Source: Roseateles toxinivorans
GTDB taxonomy: Bacteria; Pseudomonadota; Gammaproteobacteria; Burkholderiales; Burkholderiaceae_C
Direction of reading: 5' to 3'
NCBI GenBank assembly: GCA_945898095.1
Contig: CAMDHE010000007.1
Location: 1 to 64,000, forward strand
Length of the DNA stretch: 64,000 nucleotides
Numbering within the stretch: the stretch's first letter is position 1; each line of letters starts with the position of its first letter. Of this stretch, positions 7,916-16,276 are shown piece by piece. The translations under genes and the position numbers were made by a program. The notes below the pieces were generated by a model that did no database searches, had not been told where the DNA came from, and saw nothing but the letters and a program-made list of their open reading frames with translations.

Positions 7916-8917
7916 ATGACCCATTTCAAGCAAAGCACCATCGATTCCAACCGGGCCGGCAGATTGTTGCTGGCAGCATTGCTGGCCATCGTCCCGCTCG
8001 GCCAGGCTTGGGCCCAGGCATGGCCGGCCAAACCGGTCAATATCGTCGTGCCTTTCCCGCCCGGCGGGGGGACTGATGCCTTTGCACGACCATTGTTTGC
8101 GGTCATGAGTCGCAATACCGGCAAACAGTTCTTGATCGACAACAAAGGGGGGGCAGGGGGAACTGTTGGCGCAGGTGTCGCAAGCCGCGCCAGCCCCGAT
8201 GGGCACAACTTCTTCATGGGAGCCGTGCATCATGCGATTGCTCCGTCGATGTACCCAAGGCTCGACTACAACATCGAGACTGACTTTGTGCCGGTTGGCC
8301 TGATTTCCAGCGTGCCCCAGGTGATCGTCGTGAATCCGCAGCGTGTACCCGAGACCGACTTGAAAGGCTTGATCGAGTATTTGCGCAAGAACCCCGGCAA
8401 GCTGAATTACGGATCGGCCGGCAATGGCACCTCGCACCATCTGGCGGGTGAACTCTTCAAGTTGCAGACCCAGACCTTTATCACCCATATTCCGTACCGT
8501 GGCGCAGGTCCAGCGCTGCAGGACCTGATTGCAGGTCAGGTGGATTTGATGTTTGACGGCCTCGGATCATCGGCGGCTCATATCAAGAATGGGCGGATCA
8601 AGGCTCTGGCAGTCGCTTCTGAAAAAAGAGCGCCAGGCTTCGCCGATGTCCCATCGTCAGTTGAAGCCGGTTTGCCGAGTTATCAAGTGGCAACCTGGTA
8701 CGGACTCTGGGCGCCCAAGGGCACGCCACCTGCCTTGATCGAACAGATGCAAGCCGAGATGAAGAAAGCCCTCAACAGCGAAGAGCTGAAGGCCAGTTGG
8801 GCTTCTCTTGGCGCCAATCCACCCAATCTGTGGGGTCCGGACTTCGGCCGCTTTGTCGGCAGCGAAATCAAGCGCTGGGCCGAGGTGGTGAAGACCTCGG
8901 GTGCCAAGTTGGAATGA
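7916..8917 (+). CDS. Bug/TctC-family tripartite tricarboxylate transporter substrate-binding protein
   Basis: A 333-residue periplasmic receptor of the Bug (TctC) family, which binds small organic carboxylates and works with a TctAB-type membrane pair or as an orphan. The signal peptide (GRLLLAALLAIVPLGQAWAQ) is followed by the family hallmarks WPAKPVNIVVPFPPGGGTDAFARP, IDNKGGAGGTVGAGVASRASPDG, LNYGSAGNGTSHHLAGELFK and the IPYRGAGPALQDLIAGQVDLMFDG loop. I chose the ATG at 7916 (CAGGAGAGACC upstream) over the ATG at 7868. No TctA or TctB gene is in the window, so the membrane partner is elsewhere or absent. The ligand is not predictable. Confidence 0.92.
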   Translation: MTHFKQSTIDSNRAGRLLLAALLAIVPLGQAWAQAWPAKPVNIVVPFPPGGGTDAFARPLFAVMSRNTGKQFLIDNKGGAGGTVGAGVASRASPDGHNFFMGAVHHAIAPSMYPRLDYNIETDFVPVGLISSVPQVIVVNPQRVPETDLKGLIEYLRKNPGKLNYGSAGNGTSHHLAGELFKLQTQTFITHIPYRGAGPALQDLIAGQVDLMFDGLGSSAAHIKNGRIKALAVASEKRAPGFADVPSSVEAGLPSYQVATWYGLWAPKGTPPALIEQMQAEMKKALNSEELKASWASLGANPPNLWGPDFGRFVGSEIKRWAEVVKTSGAKLE

Positions 8918-9098
8918 GCGGCATGCTTAGGGATGCTCTGCATCGATCCGTCTGAGAAGAGGGATTTTGCGGGTCGGAGCGTCTGTTTGACTGGGTAGCG
9001 TCAAGACCCTGGAGCCTTGCAGCGCCTGATTGAAGCAAGAACCCGGGTTTTGACCGCAGGCAAGCTGCTGCCAGGCAGTCTGCACAAAGCGCCCAAGC

Positions 9099-9881
9099 TC
9101 ACCAGTTCGGTTTGCGCTTGTCGATGAAAGCCTGCACGCCTTCGAGCGCGCTGTCGTCCATCATGTTGCAGGCCATCGTTCGGGTGGCATCGGCATAAGC
9201 TTCGTTGATCCCGAGCTCAAGCTGCCGATAGAACAGCGCTTTTCCAAGCGCCAGCGCGACGCGCGGTTTGGCCGTGATCGACTCGACCAGCGATGCCACT
9301 TCGGCTTCGATGTTGTCAGCAGCCACCACGCGGTTGATCAATCCCTGGGCGCGGGCCTCGTCGGCCGAAATAAATGCGCCGGTCACCAGCATTTCAAAAG
9401 CTGCTTTGCGGCCCAGATTGCGCGACAGGGCGACGCTCGGTGTGGCACAAAACAACCCGAGGTTGACGCCGCTGACCGCAAAGCGCGATTCAGCCGAGGC
9501 GACCGCCAGGTCGCACATCGCCACCAGTTGACAGCCGGCCGCAGTGGCAATGCCTTGCACTTGCGCGATCACCGGTACTGGCAAAGCCTGCAAGCTCAGC
9601 ATCATCCGCCCGCATTGCGCGAAAAGACGCTCGTAATATTCTTTGGAAGGCGCAGCGCGCATTTCCTTCAGGTCATGGCCGGCACAGAAAGCCCGGCCCT
9701 GGGCCTTGATCACCAGCAGCCTGGCGTCATCGTTGCAGGCAATCGCGTCGAGCTCGAGTTGCAGCGCGTCAAGCATCGCTTCCGACAGGGAATTGAATGC
9801 CTGCGGCCGGTTCAGCGTCAAGGTGATCACGCCGCGTGAATCCTGGCTGCGCAAGAGCAACGGGTCTTCGGTTGTCAACAT
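9099..9881 (-). CDS. Enoyl-CoA hydratase/isomerase (crotonase) family protein
   Basis: A 260-residue crotonase-fold protein that would act on an acyl-CoA thioester. The oxyanion-hole segments FCAGHDLKEM (about residue 66) and VQGIATAAGCQL are intact. At the catalytic positions of rat enoyl-CoA hydratase, the first Glu (PE-LLG) is replaced in SGVNLGLF, while the second is kept in AAFEMLVTG. It therefore may not be a standard hydratase; mammalian ECHDC3-like proteins share this CATPSVALSR look. The C-terminal helix EGVQAFIDKRKPNW is typical. It lies 72 bases downstream of the TetR regulator on the same strand, so the two are probably cotranscribed. Confidence 0.87.
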   Translation of the reverse strand: MLTTEDPLLLRSQDSRGVITLTLNRPQAFNSLSEAMLDALQLELDAIACNDDARLLVIKAQGRAFCAGHDLKEMRAAPSKEYYERLFAQCGRMMLSLQALPVPVIAQVQGIATAAGCQLVAMCDLAVASAESRFAVSGVNLGLFCATPSVALSRNLGRKAAFEMLVTGAFISADEARAQGLINRVVAADNIEAEVASLVESITAKPRVALALGKALFYRQLELGINEAYADATRTMACNMMDDSALEGVQAFIDKRKPNW

Positions 9882-9953
9882 AGCGAATGCTCCTGTTTCA
9901 GTGGCTGCCTGATGATGCCATGCATTGCCGTCGGACTTCCAGCTCGGTCCCGG

Positions 9954-10580
9954 CTAAATAGCCACAGGCGCTTGCTGGTGCACCAGGTAACGGGTGATGA
10001 CGCTGACCAGATGGTCGCGCAATTGCGGTGAGTTCAAGGGGCGACCCAGGGCCTGAAAGCTGCCAGCGATCGCCAGGTAGAACAAAGCGGCCAGTTCCTT
10101 GGCTTTCTGGGCATCGCCGGTCAGTTGCCCGAAGCGCTGCTCAAACAGATCCAGCCGGCCCTGGTCAACCTCGGCCAGCATCTTCGCCAAGGCCGGGTCG
10201 CGTCGACCCAAGCCGCGCAAAGCCAGTTCGAAGCGGATGTCTCGCAGATCTGCATCAGCCTTTGTCAATGCGGCTTCGAGCAGTTGCTCGAGGTCAACCT
10301 TGGGGTCGCCACTGGACCCCGATTGAAGCCGCAGGTTCAGGGCCAGTTCACGTTCGCGCCAGCGCGTCAATAAAGCTGCGATCAAGGCCGGATGGTCGGT
10401 GAAATGCCAATAGAAACTGCCTCTTGTCACGCCCAGGCTGTCGGCGATCACCAGCACACGGACATTGTCGAAACCACCTTCGGCCACCGCATTGAAGGCC
10501 GCGTCGAGCCAGTCGTCGCGGTTCAATTTGGGTGTCTCGGAACGCTTCTTGGACTTCGTGGGCTTGCTGGTTTGAGTCAT
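9954..10580 (-). CDS. TetR/AcrR-family transcriptional regulator
   Basis: A 208-residue one-component repressor-type regulator. The N-terminal HTH runs from LNRDDWLDAAFNAVAEGGFDNVRVLVIADSLGV to TRGSFYWHFTDHPALIAALL, the standard TetR pattern with the Y-W-HF recognition helix. The helical C-terminal domain should bind an unknown ligand. I took the ATG at 10580 (MTQTSKPTKSKKR), which gives a normal length; the ORF track start at 10643 adds 21 residues. It diverges from the seven-gene sulfatase operon across a 313-base gap and precedes the crotonase gene, so both are plausible targets. Confidence 0.86.
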   Translation of the reverse strand: MTQTSKPTKSKKRSETPKLNRDDWLDAAFNAVAEGGFDNVRVLVIADSLGVTRGSFYWHFTDHPALIAALLTRWRERELALNLRLQSGSSGDPKVDLEQLLEAALTKADADLRDIRFELALRGLGRRDPALAKMLAEVDQGRLDLFEQRFGQLTGDAQKAKELAALFYLAIAGSFQALGRPLNSPQLRDHLVSVITRYLVHQQAPVAI

Positions 10581-10893
10581 TGCTTGGCTGGACAGGGTCC
10601 ACCGGAATTCAAGTCGATGCGGGTTTATTCGTGAATCGGACAAGTTTCGAACAAACAGGACTGTATGGGCATGCTACATTTTGACCGCAAACACTGCTGC
10701 ATGGGAAATTTTCATGCGAAGTTTTTCAAATTAACGAGATCCAACTTTTTACACGCTGCTGCAAGCTTCTATTACCCGAGATCGCCATGAAGCCCACTCA
10801 TCCAACCGCTTCAAGATTGCTGGCCTGCAACTGCGCTCGGTCCTGGCCTGGCAGGAGGGCGGCGGTGATTGCTGTCCTGGAACAAGGGACAGG
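10581..10893. other. Intergenic region between the TetR gene and the arylsulfatase operon
   Basis: About 310 bases that should contain both divergent promoters. I found no long perfect palindrome that could be named as the TetR operator. An AT-rich stretch lies at about 10700-10755. A 38-codon open frame starting at ATG 10787 overlaps the first gene's start but has no protein features and is not called. Confidence 0.45.
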
Positions 10894-12201
10894 ATGTCGC
10901 TGAAGTCCTGGCTGATGCCCGCCATCTCGCAGCGCCTGCTGTCGCGAGAACGCTTGCTGCGCTTGAGGGCCAAGGCCGAACGCCAGCGCTTGGCCGCCGG
11001 CAAACCGCATCAGCTGCATTACTTCCACCAGGCGGATGACCCCTACAGCGCCTTGACGGCAGCTGTCTTGCCGCAGATTCTGGCGCGCTATCAGGTCGAG
11101 TTGTTGCCCCATGTTGTCGGAGCACCGCCCGACGCTTCCGCGCCCGACCGGGATCGCCTGATTGCCTACAGCCGCAGAGATGCGCAGCTTCTGGCCATGC
11201 ATCGTGGCTTGAGCTTTGAAGATCCCGGCAGTCAACCAACAGCCCGGGCGGTCGAGCAGGCCAAGGCCTTGCTGGTTGCGGCGGCCTTGTCCGGGCGTTT
11301 TGCCGAGCAAGCTGGTCCGGTTTCGGCCAGGCTATGGCATGGCCTTGGCGAGCAAGAACAGATTGCAAGCGGGGCCAATGCGGAACAGGTCAGCACCCAT
11401 CTGCAGCAGGCCAATGCCTTGCGCCAAAGCCTTGGGCATTACCTCGGCGCGATGTTTTACTACGCCGGCGAATGGTATTGGGGCATCGACCGCTTGGGGC
11501 ATCTGGAGCGCCGCTTGCAGGCTTTGGGAGCGCAGCGCGAGGGGGTGAGTGGGCTGTTGTTCGAAGCCGACCGCGATCTGGAAGCGCCAGTGGCGGTGAC
11601 AAACCCGCCAACGATTGACTTCTTTTTCTCACTTCGCAGCCCTTATTCGGCGATCGCCGCGCCCAGGGTTTTGGCGCTGGCACGCCATACCGGCGCCAAG
11701 GTACGCCTGCGCTATGTGCTGCCGATGGTGATGCGCGGCCTGGCCGTGCCGGCAGCCAAGAGCAGTTACATCGCCAGGGATACGGCGCGCGAGGCATTCG
11801 ACCGCGGCATCAAGTTCGGCCGTCTGAATGATCCGCTCGGCCGGCCGACATTGCGTGGCTTGGCCCTGATGGCTTATGCCGAGAAAGCCGGGCAAGGGCC
11901 CGAATATCTGTTGTCTTTCATGCAGGGCGTTTGGGCCGAAGGTCTCGACGCGGGCAGCGATCGCGGGTTGCGCCGCATTGCCTTGCGCGCCGGTCTCGAT
12001 TGGGAGGCTGCAAAGCTTGCCCTGCAGGATGAATCCTGGCGCGAAGTCGCCGAAGCGAATCGACTCGAAATGCTTCAACTGGGGCTGTGGGGCGTACCTT
12101 CATTCCATGTCCGTGATCAAATCGTCTGGGGGCAGGATCGCCTCTGGGCGGTGCAGCAGGAATTGCTGGCCGCAAAACCTGATTCAATGGATCCGCCATG
12201 A
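10894..12201 (+). CDS. Two-domain DsbA-like / 2-hydroxychromene-2-carboxylate isomerase-like protein
   Basis: A 435-residue protein with what look like two thioredoxin-fold DsbA-type domains of the HCCA-isomerase/kappa-GST kind. The first begins after LHYFHQADDPYSALTAAVLPQILARYQVEL. The second begins at PTIDFFFSLRSPYSAIAAPRVLALA and contains RYVLPMVMRGLAVPAAKSSYIARDTAREA and the cis-proline loop LGLWGVPSFHVRDQIVWGQDRL. The CxxC of oxidoreductases is absent; the SPYS pattern is that of the glutathione-dependent isomerase branch. It has no signal peptide. It is the first gene of a seven-gene overlapping operon and its stop overlaps the next start (ATGA). Confidence 0.8.
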   Translation: MSLKSWLMPAISQRLLSRERLLRLRAKAERQRLAAGKPHQLHYFHQADDPYSALTAAVLPQILARYQVELLPHVVGAPPDASAPDRDRLIAYSRRDAQLLAMHRGLSFEDPGSQPTARAVEQAKALLVAAALSGRFAEQAGPVSARLWHGLGEQEQIASGANAEQVSTHLQQANALRQSLGHYLGAMFYYAGEWYWGIDRLGHLERRLQALGAQREGVSGLLFEADRDLEAPVAVTNPPTIDFFFSLRSPYSAIAAPRVLALARHTGAKVRLRYVLPMVMRGLAVPAAKSSYIARDTAREAFDRGIKFGRLNDPLGRPTLRGLALMAYAEKAGQGPEYLLSFMQGVWAEGLDAGSDRGLRRIALRAGLDWEAAKLALQDESWREVAEANRLEMLQLGLWGVPSFHVRDQIVWGQDRLWAVQQELLAAKPDSMDPP

Positions 12202-12464
12202 TCATCAAATTCATCAAATTTCTTTGCCTTGCGGCCTATGCGCTGGCGCTGGGGCATCTGGCCGGCCTGCTGCCCGAAGACAGCTTCAGCCTGACGCCGC
12301 TGATCGCCGTCCTGCTCTTGGCCATGCACTCGGTTGAACTACTGCTGATGTTCAAGCATGTGCGTCTTTACCGCGGGCCGCTGGCGGTCAGCATCCTGTT
12401 GACCCTGCTGTTCGGCGTGCTGCATTGGATGCCGCTGGCCAGGCAAGCGCGAAAAGCCGAATGA
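12198..12464 (+). CDS. Small membrane protein (possibly DUF1145-like)
   Basis: An 88-residue, strongly hydrophobic protein with about three membrane segments (residues ~4-22, ~32-52 and ~60-78) and a basic C-terminus (RQARKAE). The layout, with a central LLLAMHSVELLLM segment, resembles DUF1145 proteins such as E. coli YhhL, but the match is by eye and weak. It overlaps both neighbours by 4 bases, so it is translated as part of the sulfatase operon. The function is unknown. Confidence 0.68.
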   Translation: MIIKFIKFLCLAAYALALGHLAGLLPEDSFSLTPLIAVLLLAMHSVELLLMFKHVRLYRGPLAVSILLTLLFGVLHWMPLARQARKAE

Positions 12465-14224
12465 TCAAATTCTCCATTTCAGTCCTCGCCCTGGCGCTGG
12501 GGATTTCAGGTCCGGCCCAGGCCGCCCCGCAAGCAAGACCGAATATCGTTGTGCTGCTTGCCGACGATTGGGGATTCAGTGATGTCGGCGCTTTTGGCGG
12601 CGAGATCGAGACGCCGAATCTGGATGAGCTGGCGCGGCGCGGCATGAGATTTTCGAACTTCCATGTCAGCGCTTCCTGTTCGCCGACGCGTTCGATGCTG
12701 CTGACCGGAGTCGACAACCACCGCAACGGCGTTGGCAATATGCGCGAGACGATTCCGCAATCGCATATGGGGCAGCCCGGTTATTTGAGTGTCTTGAACA
12801 CCAATGTCGTGACCGTGGCGACCCGCTTGCGCGACAGTGGTTACCGCACTTATGCCTCAGGCAAATGGCATGTCGGCAAGGAAATCCACAACCTGCCGCC
12901 GGCGCGTGGTTTCGACCGCTCGATCGTGATGGGCGACAGCGGTTCTGACAACTGGGAAACTGGCAAGCGCTACCTCGACCTGACCGACAAGGTCTACTGG
13001 TACGAAGACGGGCGTGAAGCGGTCATGCCGACCGAGTATTACTCGTCGAAGTTCTATGTCGACAAAGCAATCGACTACATCAAGTCGGGCAAGGCAAGTG
13101 GCAAGCCGTTTTTCGCCTATGTCGCATTCCAGGCCAACCATATCCCGATGCAGGCTCCGCCCGAGTTCATCGCCAAATACAAGGGCCGTTACAAGGACGG
13201 CTGGGCGGTGCTGCGCCAGCAGCGTCGCGACAAGGCTGCAGCAATGGGTCTGGTGCCCAAGGACATGCCGATGCAGGCGATGAGTACGACGACTGACTGG
13301 AACAAGTTGTCCGCAGCAGAACAGGCTTACGAGGCCAGGCGCATGGAAGTCTATGCGGGCATGGCTGACGCGATGGATTTCCATGTCGGGCGCCTGATCT
13401 CACATCTGAAAGAGACCGGCGAGTACGACAACACCGTCTTCGTCTTCCTGTCTGACAACGGCGCCGAAGCCACGGACCCCTATGCCTCAAAGCTGGCCAG
13501 CTGGTGGCTCGACCGCGAGTACAGCCGCGACATTGACCGCCTGGGTGGCAAGGGGGCATACAGCGTGATCGGGCCGAGTTGGGGCAGCGCCGTTGCGGCA
13601 CCGCTGGCAACCTACAAGTTCTATGCCGGCGAAGGGGGCATCCGCGTGCCCCTGATCATCTCGGGCCTGCCCGGCATGGCGCAAAACCAGGTCCATGCCA
13701 GCCTCGCCCATGTCAACGACATCACGCCGACCCTGCTCGAACTGGCGCAAATCGAGCGTCCGGGCGCAAGCTACCAGGGCAGGGCGGTCGAGCCCTTGGT
13801 CGGGGTCAGCCTGCTGCCGGTGCTGCAGGGCAAGGCCCGGCGAATCCATTCACCCGATGAAGCCATCGGCCTGGAACTCTCGGGCAACCAGGCCTTGTTC
13901 AAGGGCGACTTGAAGCTGCTCAAGAACATCGCGCCGGTAGGCGATGGGCAATGGCATCTTTATGACTTGAGCGTCGATCCGGGCGAGACCAATGATCTGC
14001 AGGCTGTTCTTCCTGAAGCTTTCAAGGCGATGCAGGAAGACTATGCCGCTTATGCCAAGGCCAACGGTGTGCTGCCGATGCCCGAGGGCTACGACCCGAT
14101 CCGGCAGGTTTTCATCAACTCATTTCTGAATGTCTATGTGCCACGCTACGGTTTATCGGCCGGCTTGCTGGTGGCCGGCTTGCTGGTCTTGACCCTGGTC
14201 CTGAGGCGGCGAAGAAAAAAATGA
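12461..14224 (+). CDS. Arylsulfatase (AtsA-like), exported with C-terminal membrane anchor
   Basis: A 587-residue type I sulfatase close in style to Pseudomonas AtsA. The signal peptide is MIKFSISVLALALGISGPAQA. RPNIVVLLADDWGFSDVG gives the metal-binding Asp pair, CSPTRSMLLTG (Cys73) is the canonical formylglycine site, and YASGKWHVGK, AYVAFQANHIPMQ and FLSDNGAEATD complete the active site. Unusually for a soluble periplasmic arylsulfatase, it ends in a hydrophobic helix followed by RRRRKK, so it is probably tethered to the inner membrane facing the periplasm. The ATG at 12461 overlaps the previous stop. Activation would need an FGE; the homologue at 3428 is the only one in the window. Confidence 0.92.
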   Translation: MIKFSISVLALALGISGPAQAAPQARPNIVVLLADDWGFSDVGAFGGEIETPNLDELARRGMRFSNFHVSASCSPTRSMLLTGVDNHRNGVGNMRETIPQSHMGQPGYLSVLNTNVVTVATRLRDSGYRTYASGKWHVGKEIHNLPPARGFDRSIVMGDSGSDNWETGKRYLDLTDKVYWYEDGREAVMPTEYYSSKFYVDKAIDYIKSGKASGKPFFAYVAFQANHIPMQAPPEFIAKYKGRYKDGWAVLRQQRRDKAAAMGLVPKDMPMQAMSTTTDWNKLSAAEQAYEARRMEVYAGMADAMDFHVGRLISHLKETGEYDNTVFVFLSDNGAEATDPYASKLASWWLDREYSRDIDRLGGKGAYSVIGPSWGSAVAAPLATYKFYAGEGGIRVPLIISGLPGMAQNQVHASLAHVNDITPTLLELAQIERPGASYQGRAVEPLVGVSLLPVLQGKARRIHSPDEAIGLELSGNQALFKGDLKLLKNIAPVGDGQWHLYDLSVDPGETNDLQAVLPEAFKAMQEDYAAYAKANGVLPMPEGYDPIRQVFINSFLNVYVPRYGLSAGLLVAGLLVLTLVLRRRRKK

Positions 14225-15468
14225 GTGGCTACCTGGCCAGCCCCTGGCCTTGTGAAGATGGTGGACCAGAACGACTGCAAGCGCCGCGCAGCGGTGCAGG
14301 CCTGGATCTTCGCCCCGGCGAAAAGCTTCAATGCGTGACCCGCAACACCTTTTTTTCCACCATGACTTTGCTCGGCGCTCCCGGCGAGGTCTATTTGCTG
14401 ACCCATCAGGCGCTGCGCGCGCGCATCGGCCTGCCGACCAGCGCCCGGGTCGAATTGATCGACCCCCTGAGCTTGCGCACGCTTTGCCATTCCCCGCGCT
14501 TGGCCGGCGGGCCCATGTGGCCCGGCGGCATGGCGATCCATAACAACGGCAGCCTTTATGTTGTCTATGGCCGTTACGCCCATCAACTTGACCGGGCTTG
14601 TGCCCCGCTGGCCAGCTTCAAGCTGCCGCTCGACCAGGCTTACAACTCCTTCGTCATCCTCGACAACGGCCTGATCGTGACGAAGAACTTGTCTGACAGC
14701 CGGCCGGCGCGCCTGACCTTGCTTGATCCGGCCGGCCTGAAGCCGGTCTGCGCCGACATCGATTGCCCCGAACCCTCGATCGCGCGACTCAGCGCCAGCG
14801 GCAATACGGTCTATGTCGTCGGCGTCCGCTCGATCTTTCGCTATCACTGGGCCGAGTCGGCCCAGAGTCTGGTGCGGGATGCCGGCTGGCGCCATGATTA
14901 CATCGGCAACAGCCAACAAACCTATGGCTGGGACGTCGTGCTTGACGGACACAATGCCTGGTTCATGGACAACGGCCTGCATCGCTATTTGCACCGGATG
15001 ATCAAGGCCGGCGTCAGCCGCACGGCCAACCGTTTGATCCGGGTGTCGCTGCGTGACGCCGCTGACCATCAGGCTGTGCCGGTCAGCGGCTTGGCCGGCG
15101 GCAGCATCACCAATCCGCCGCTGGTCGATGTGCAACGCCGGATCGTCGTCGGCTATGACTCGGCCAACTGTGTGCTGCAGGCCTGGCGTTTTGATGCCTA
15201 TGGCGGCGAACTGCAAGCGCTGTGGCGCAAGACCGGTTTTGGCTGCGCCAGCCACATGATTCTCTATCCCGACAGTGGCGAGTTGGTCATCAACGATTAC
15301 CAGCGCCATGGCGAAGAACTGGTGCTGCTGGCGATCGAATCGGGCCTCGAGTTGGGCCGGGTGCGCAGCGGCGGCCTGATGCAGGGCGTGGTGTTTCCCA
15401 GCCCGGGCTGGGGGCGTGATTTCTACTGGTCCTCGATGGGACGGTTGGCCCGGGTCTTCGTCCAATGA
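14221..15468 (+). CDS. Unknown protein, probable beta-propeller-like repeat protein
   Basis: A 415-residue protein that I cannot assign to a named family. It is rich in short strand-turn units typical of propeller proteins: GGMAIHNNGSLYVVYG, NSFVILDNGLIVTKNL, ARLSASGNTVYVVGVRSIFRY, TYGWDVVLDGHNAWFMDNG, NPPLVDVQRRIVVGYDSANCVLQAW and HMILYPDSGELVINDYQ. No signal peptide is apparent, so it is likely cytoplasmic, unlike the neighbouring sulfatase. Several cysteines (C11, C38 and others) are scattered without a metal-site pattern. Both ends overlap their neighbours (ATGA), so it is a fixed member of the operon. It could be a lactonase/SMP-30-like enzyme or a binding protein. Confidence 0.75.
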   Translation: MSGYLASPWPCEDGGPERLQAPRSGAGLDLRPGEKLQCVTRNTFFSTMTLLGAPGEVYLLTHQALRARIGLPTSARVELIDPLSLRTLCHSPRLAGGPMWPGGMAIHNNGSLYVVYGRYAHQLDRACAPLASFKLPLDQAYNSFVILDNGLIVTKNLSDSRPARLTLLDPAGLKPVCADIDCPEPSIARLSASGNTVYVVGVRSIFRYHWAESAQSLVRDAGWRHDYIGNSQQTYGWDVVLDGHNAWFMDNGLHRYLHRMIKAGVSRTANRLIRVSLRDAADHQAVPVSGLAGGSITNPPLVDVQRRIVVGYDSANCVLQAWRFDAYGGELQALWRKTGFGCASHMILYPDSGELVINDYQRHGEELVLLAIESGLELGRVRSGGLMQGVVFPSPGWGRDFYWSSMGRLARVFVQ

Positions 15469-16256
15469 GTCAAACAATCCTGATCACCGGAGCCGGCAGC
15501 GGCATCGGCCGCGACGCAGCCCTGGCGCTGGCAGCGCGCGGACATCGCGTCATCGCCACCACTTTCACCGCGGCACAGGCCCTGGAAATTCGCCAAGAGG
15601 CACAGGCCAGAGGGCTGGCGCTGGAGTCGTTCAAGCTCGACATCACGCTGTCTGCAGACCGGGACTTGCTGCTGCCCTTGACGCTCGATGTCTTGATCAA
15701 CAATGCCGGCATCGGCGAATCGGGCTCGCTGGCCGAGGTCGATGTCGACCGCATCCGGCGCATCTTCGAAGTCAATCTGTTCGCGACGCTGGAGCTGACC
15801 CAGGTCGCGCTGCGCGGCATGATCGCGCGCCGTTGTGGCAAGGTGCTGTTTGTCAGCTCGATCGCCGGGCGTTTGCCAATGCCCTTTTTGATGCCATATT
15901 CGATGAGCAAGTTCGCGCTTTCCGCGGCCGGTGCCGGGCTGCGTGCCGAGATGGATCAGCTTGGCTGCCAGGTGCAGATCGCCTTGATCGAACCGGGCGC
16001 GATCCGCACCGGTTTCAACCAGCAGATGACGGCCAGCAAATATAGCTGGATGGGCGCAGACAGTTATTTCAGCGCCCAGACCGCGCAGTTGAAAGCACGC
16101 GAAACGCGGGTCTTTGACTTGCTCGAAGCGCGCAACACCGATTCGATCGTGGCCCAGATCATCCGCGCGGCTGAAGCGAAGCGGCCGCGGCTGCGCTATG
16201 TCGCACCCTGGATACAAGGGTTTTTTGTTCGTATCGCAAGAATTTTTGGTGTTTGA
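15465..16256 (+). CDS. Short-chain dehydrogenase/reductase (SDR)
   Basis: A 263-residue classical SDR that would oxidise or reduce a hydroxyl/keto group with NAD(P). It has the TGAGSGIG cofactor motif (residues 8-15), LINNAGIG (NNAG), catalytic serines in VSSIAGR (131-132) and Tyr145/Lys149 in YSMSKFALS. The substrate-loop region after PGAIRTGF is followed by a C-terminal extension ending in a hydrophobic stretch, as seen in some membrane-associated steroid-type SDRs. It overlaps the upstream gene by 4 bases and lies 20 bases before the metallo-hydrolase gene. In this operon it may oxidise an alcohol released by the sulfatase; that is inference. Confidence 0.9.
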   Translation: MSQTILITGAGSGIGRDAALALAARGHRVIATTFTAAQALEIRQEAQARGLALESFKLDITLSADRDLLLPLTLDVLINNAGIGESGSLAEVDVDRIRRIFEVNLFATLELTQVALRGMIARRCGKVLFVSSIAGRLPMPFLMPYSMSKFALSAAGAGLRAEMDQLGCQVQIALIEPGAIRTGFNQQMTASKYSWMGADSYFSAQTAQLKARETRVFDLLEARNTDSIVAQIIRAAEAKRPRLRYVAPWIQGFFVRIARIFGV

Positions 16257-16276
16257 ATTGAAGAGCAGGACGAATC

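Noticed and set aside
8918-9098. Possible terminator between the convergent Bug receptor and crotonase genes
   Set aside because: AACCCGGGTT and GGCA-AGCTGC-TGCC can pair, but the stems are short and have no T-run on either strand, so a terminator cannot be supported.
10787-10903. 38-codon open frame ahead of the two-domain isomerase gene
   Set aside because: It overlaps the real start, has no useful ribosome binding site and resembles no leader-peptide pattern (no runs of one amino acid).
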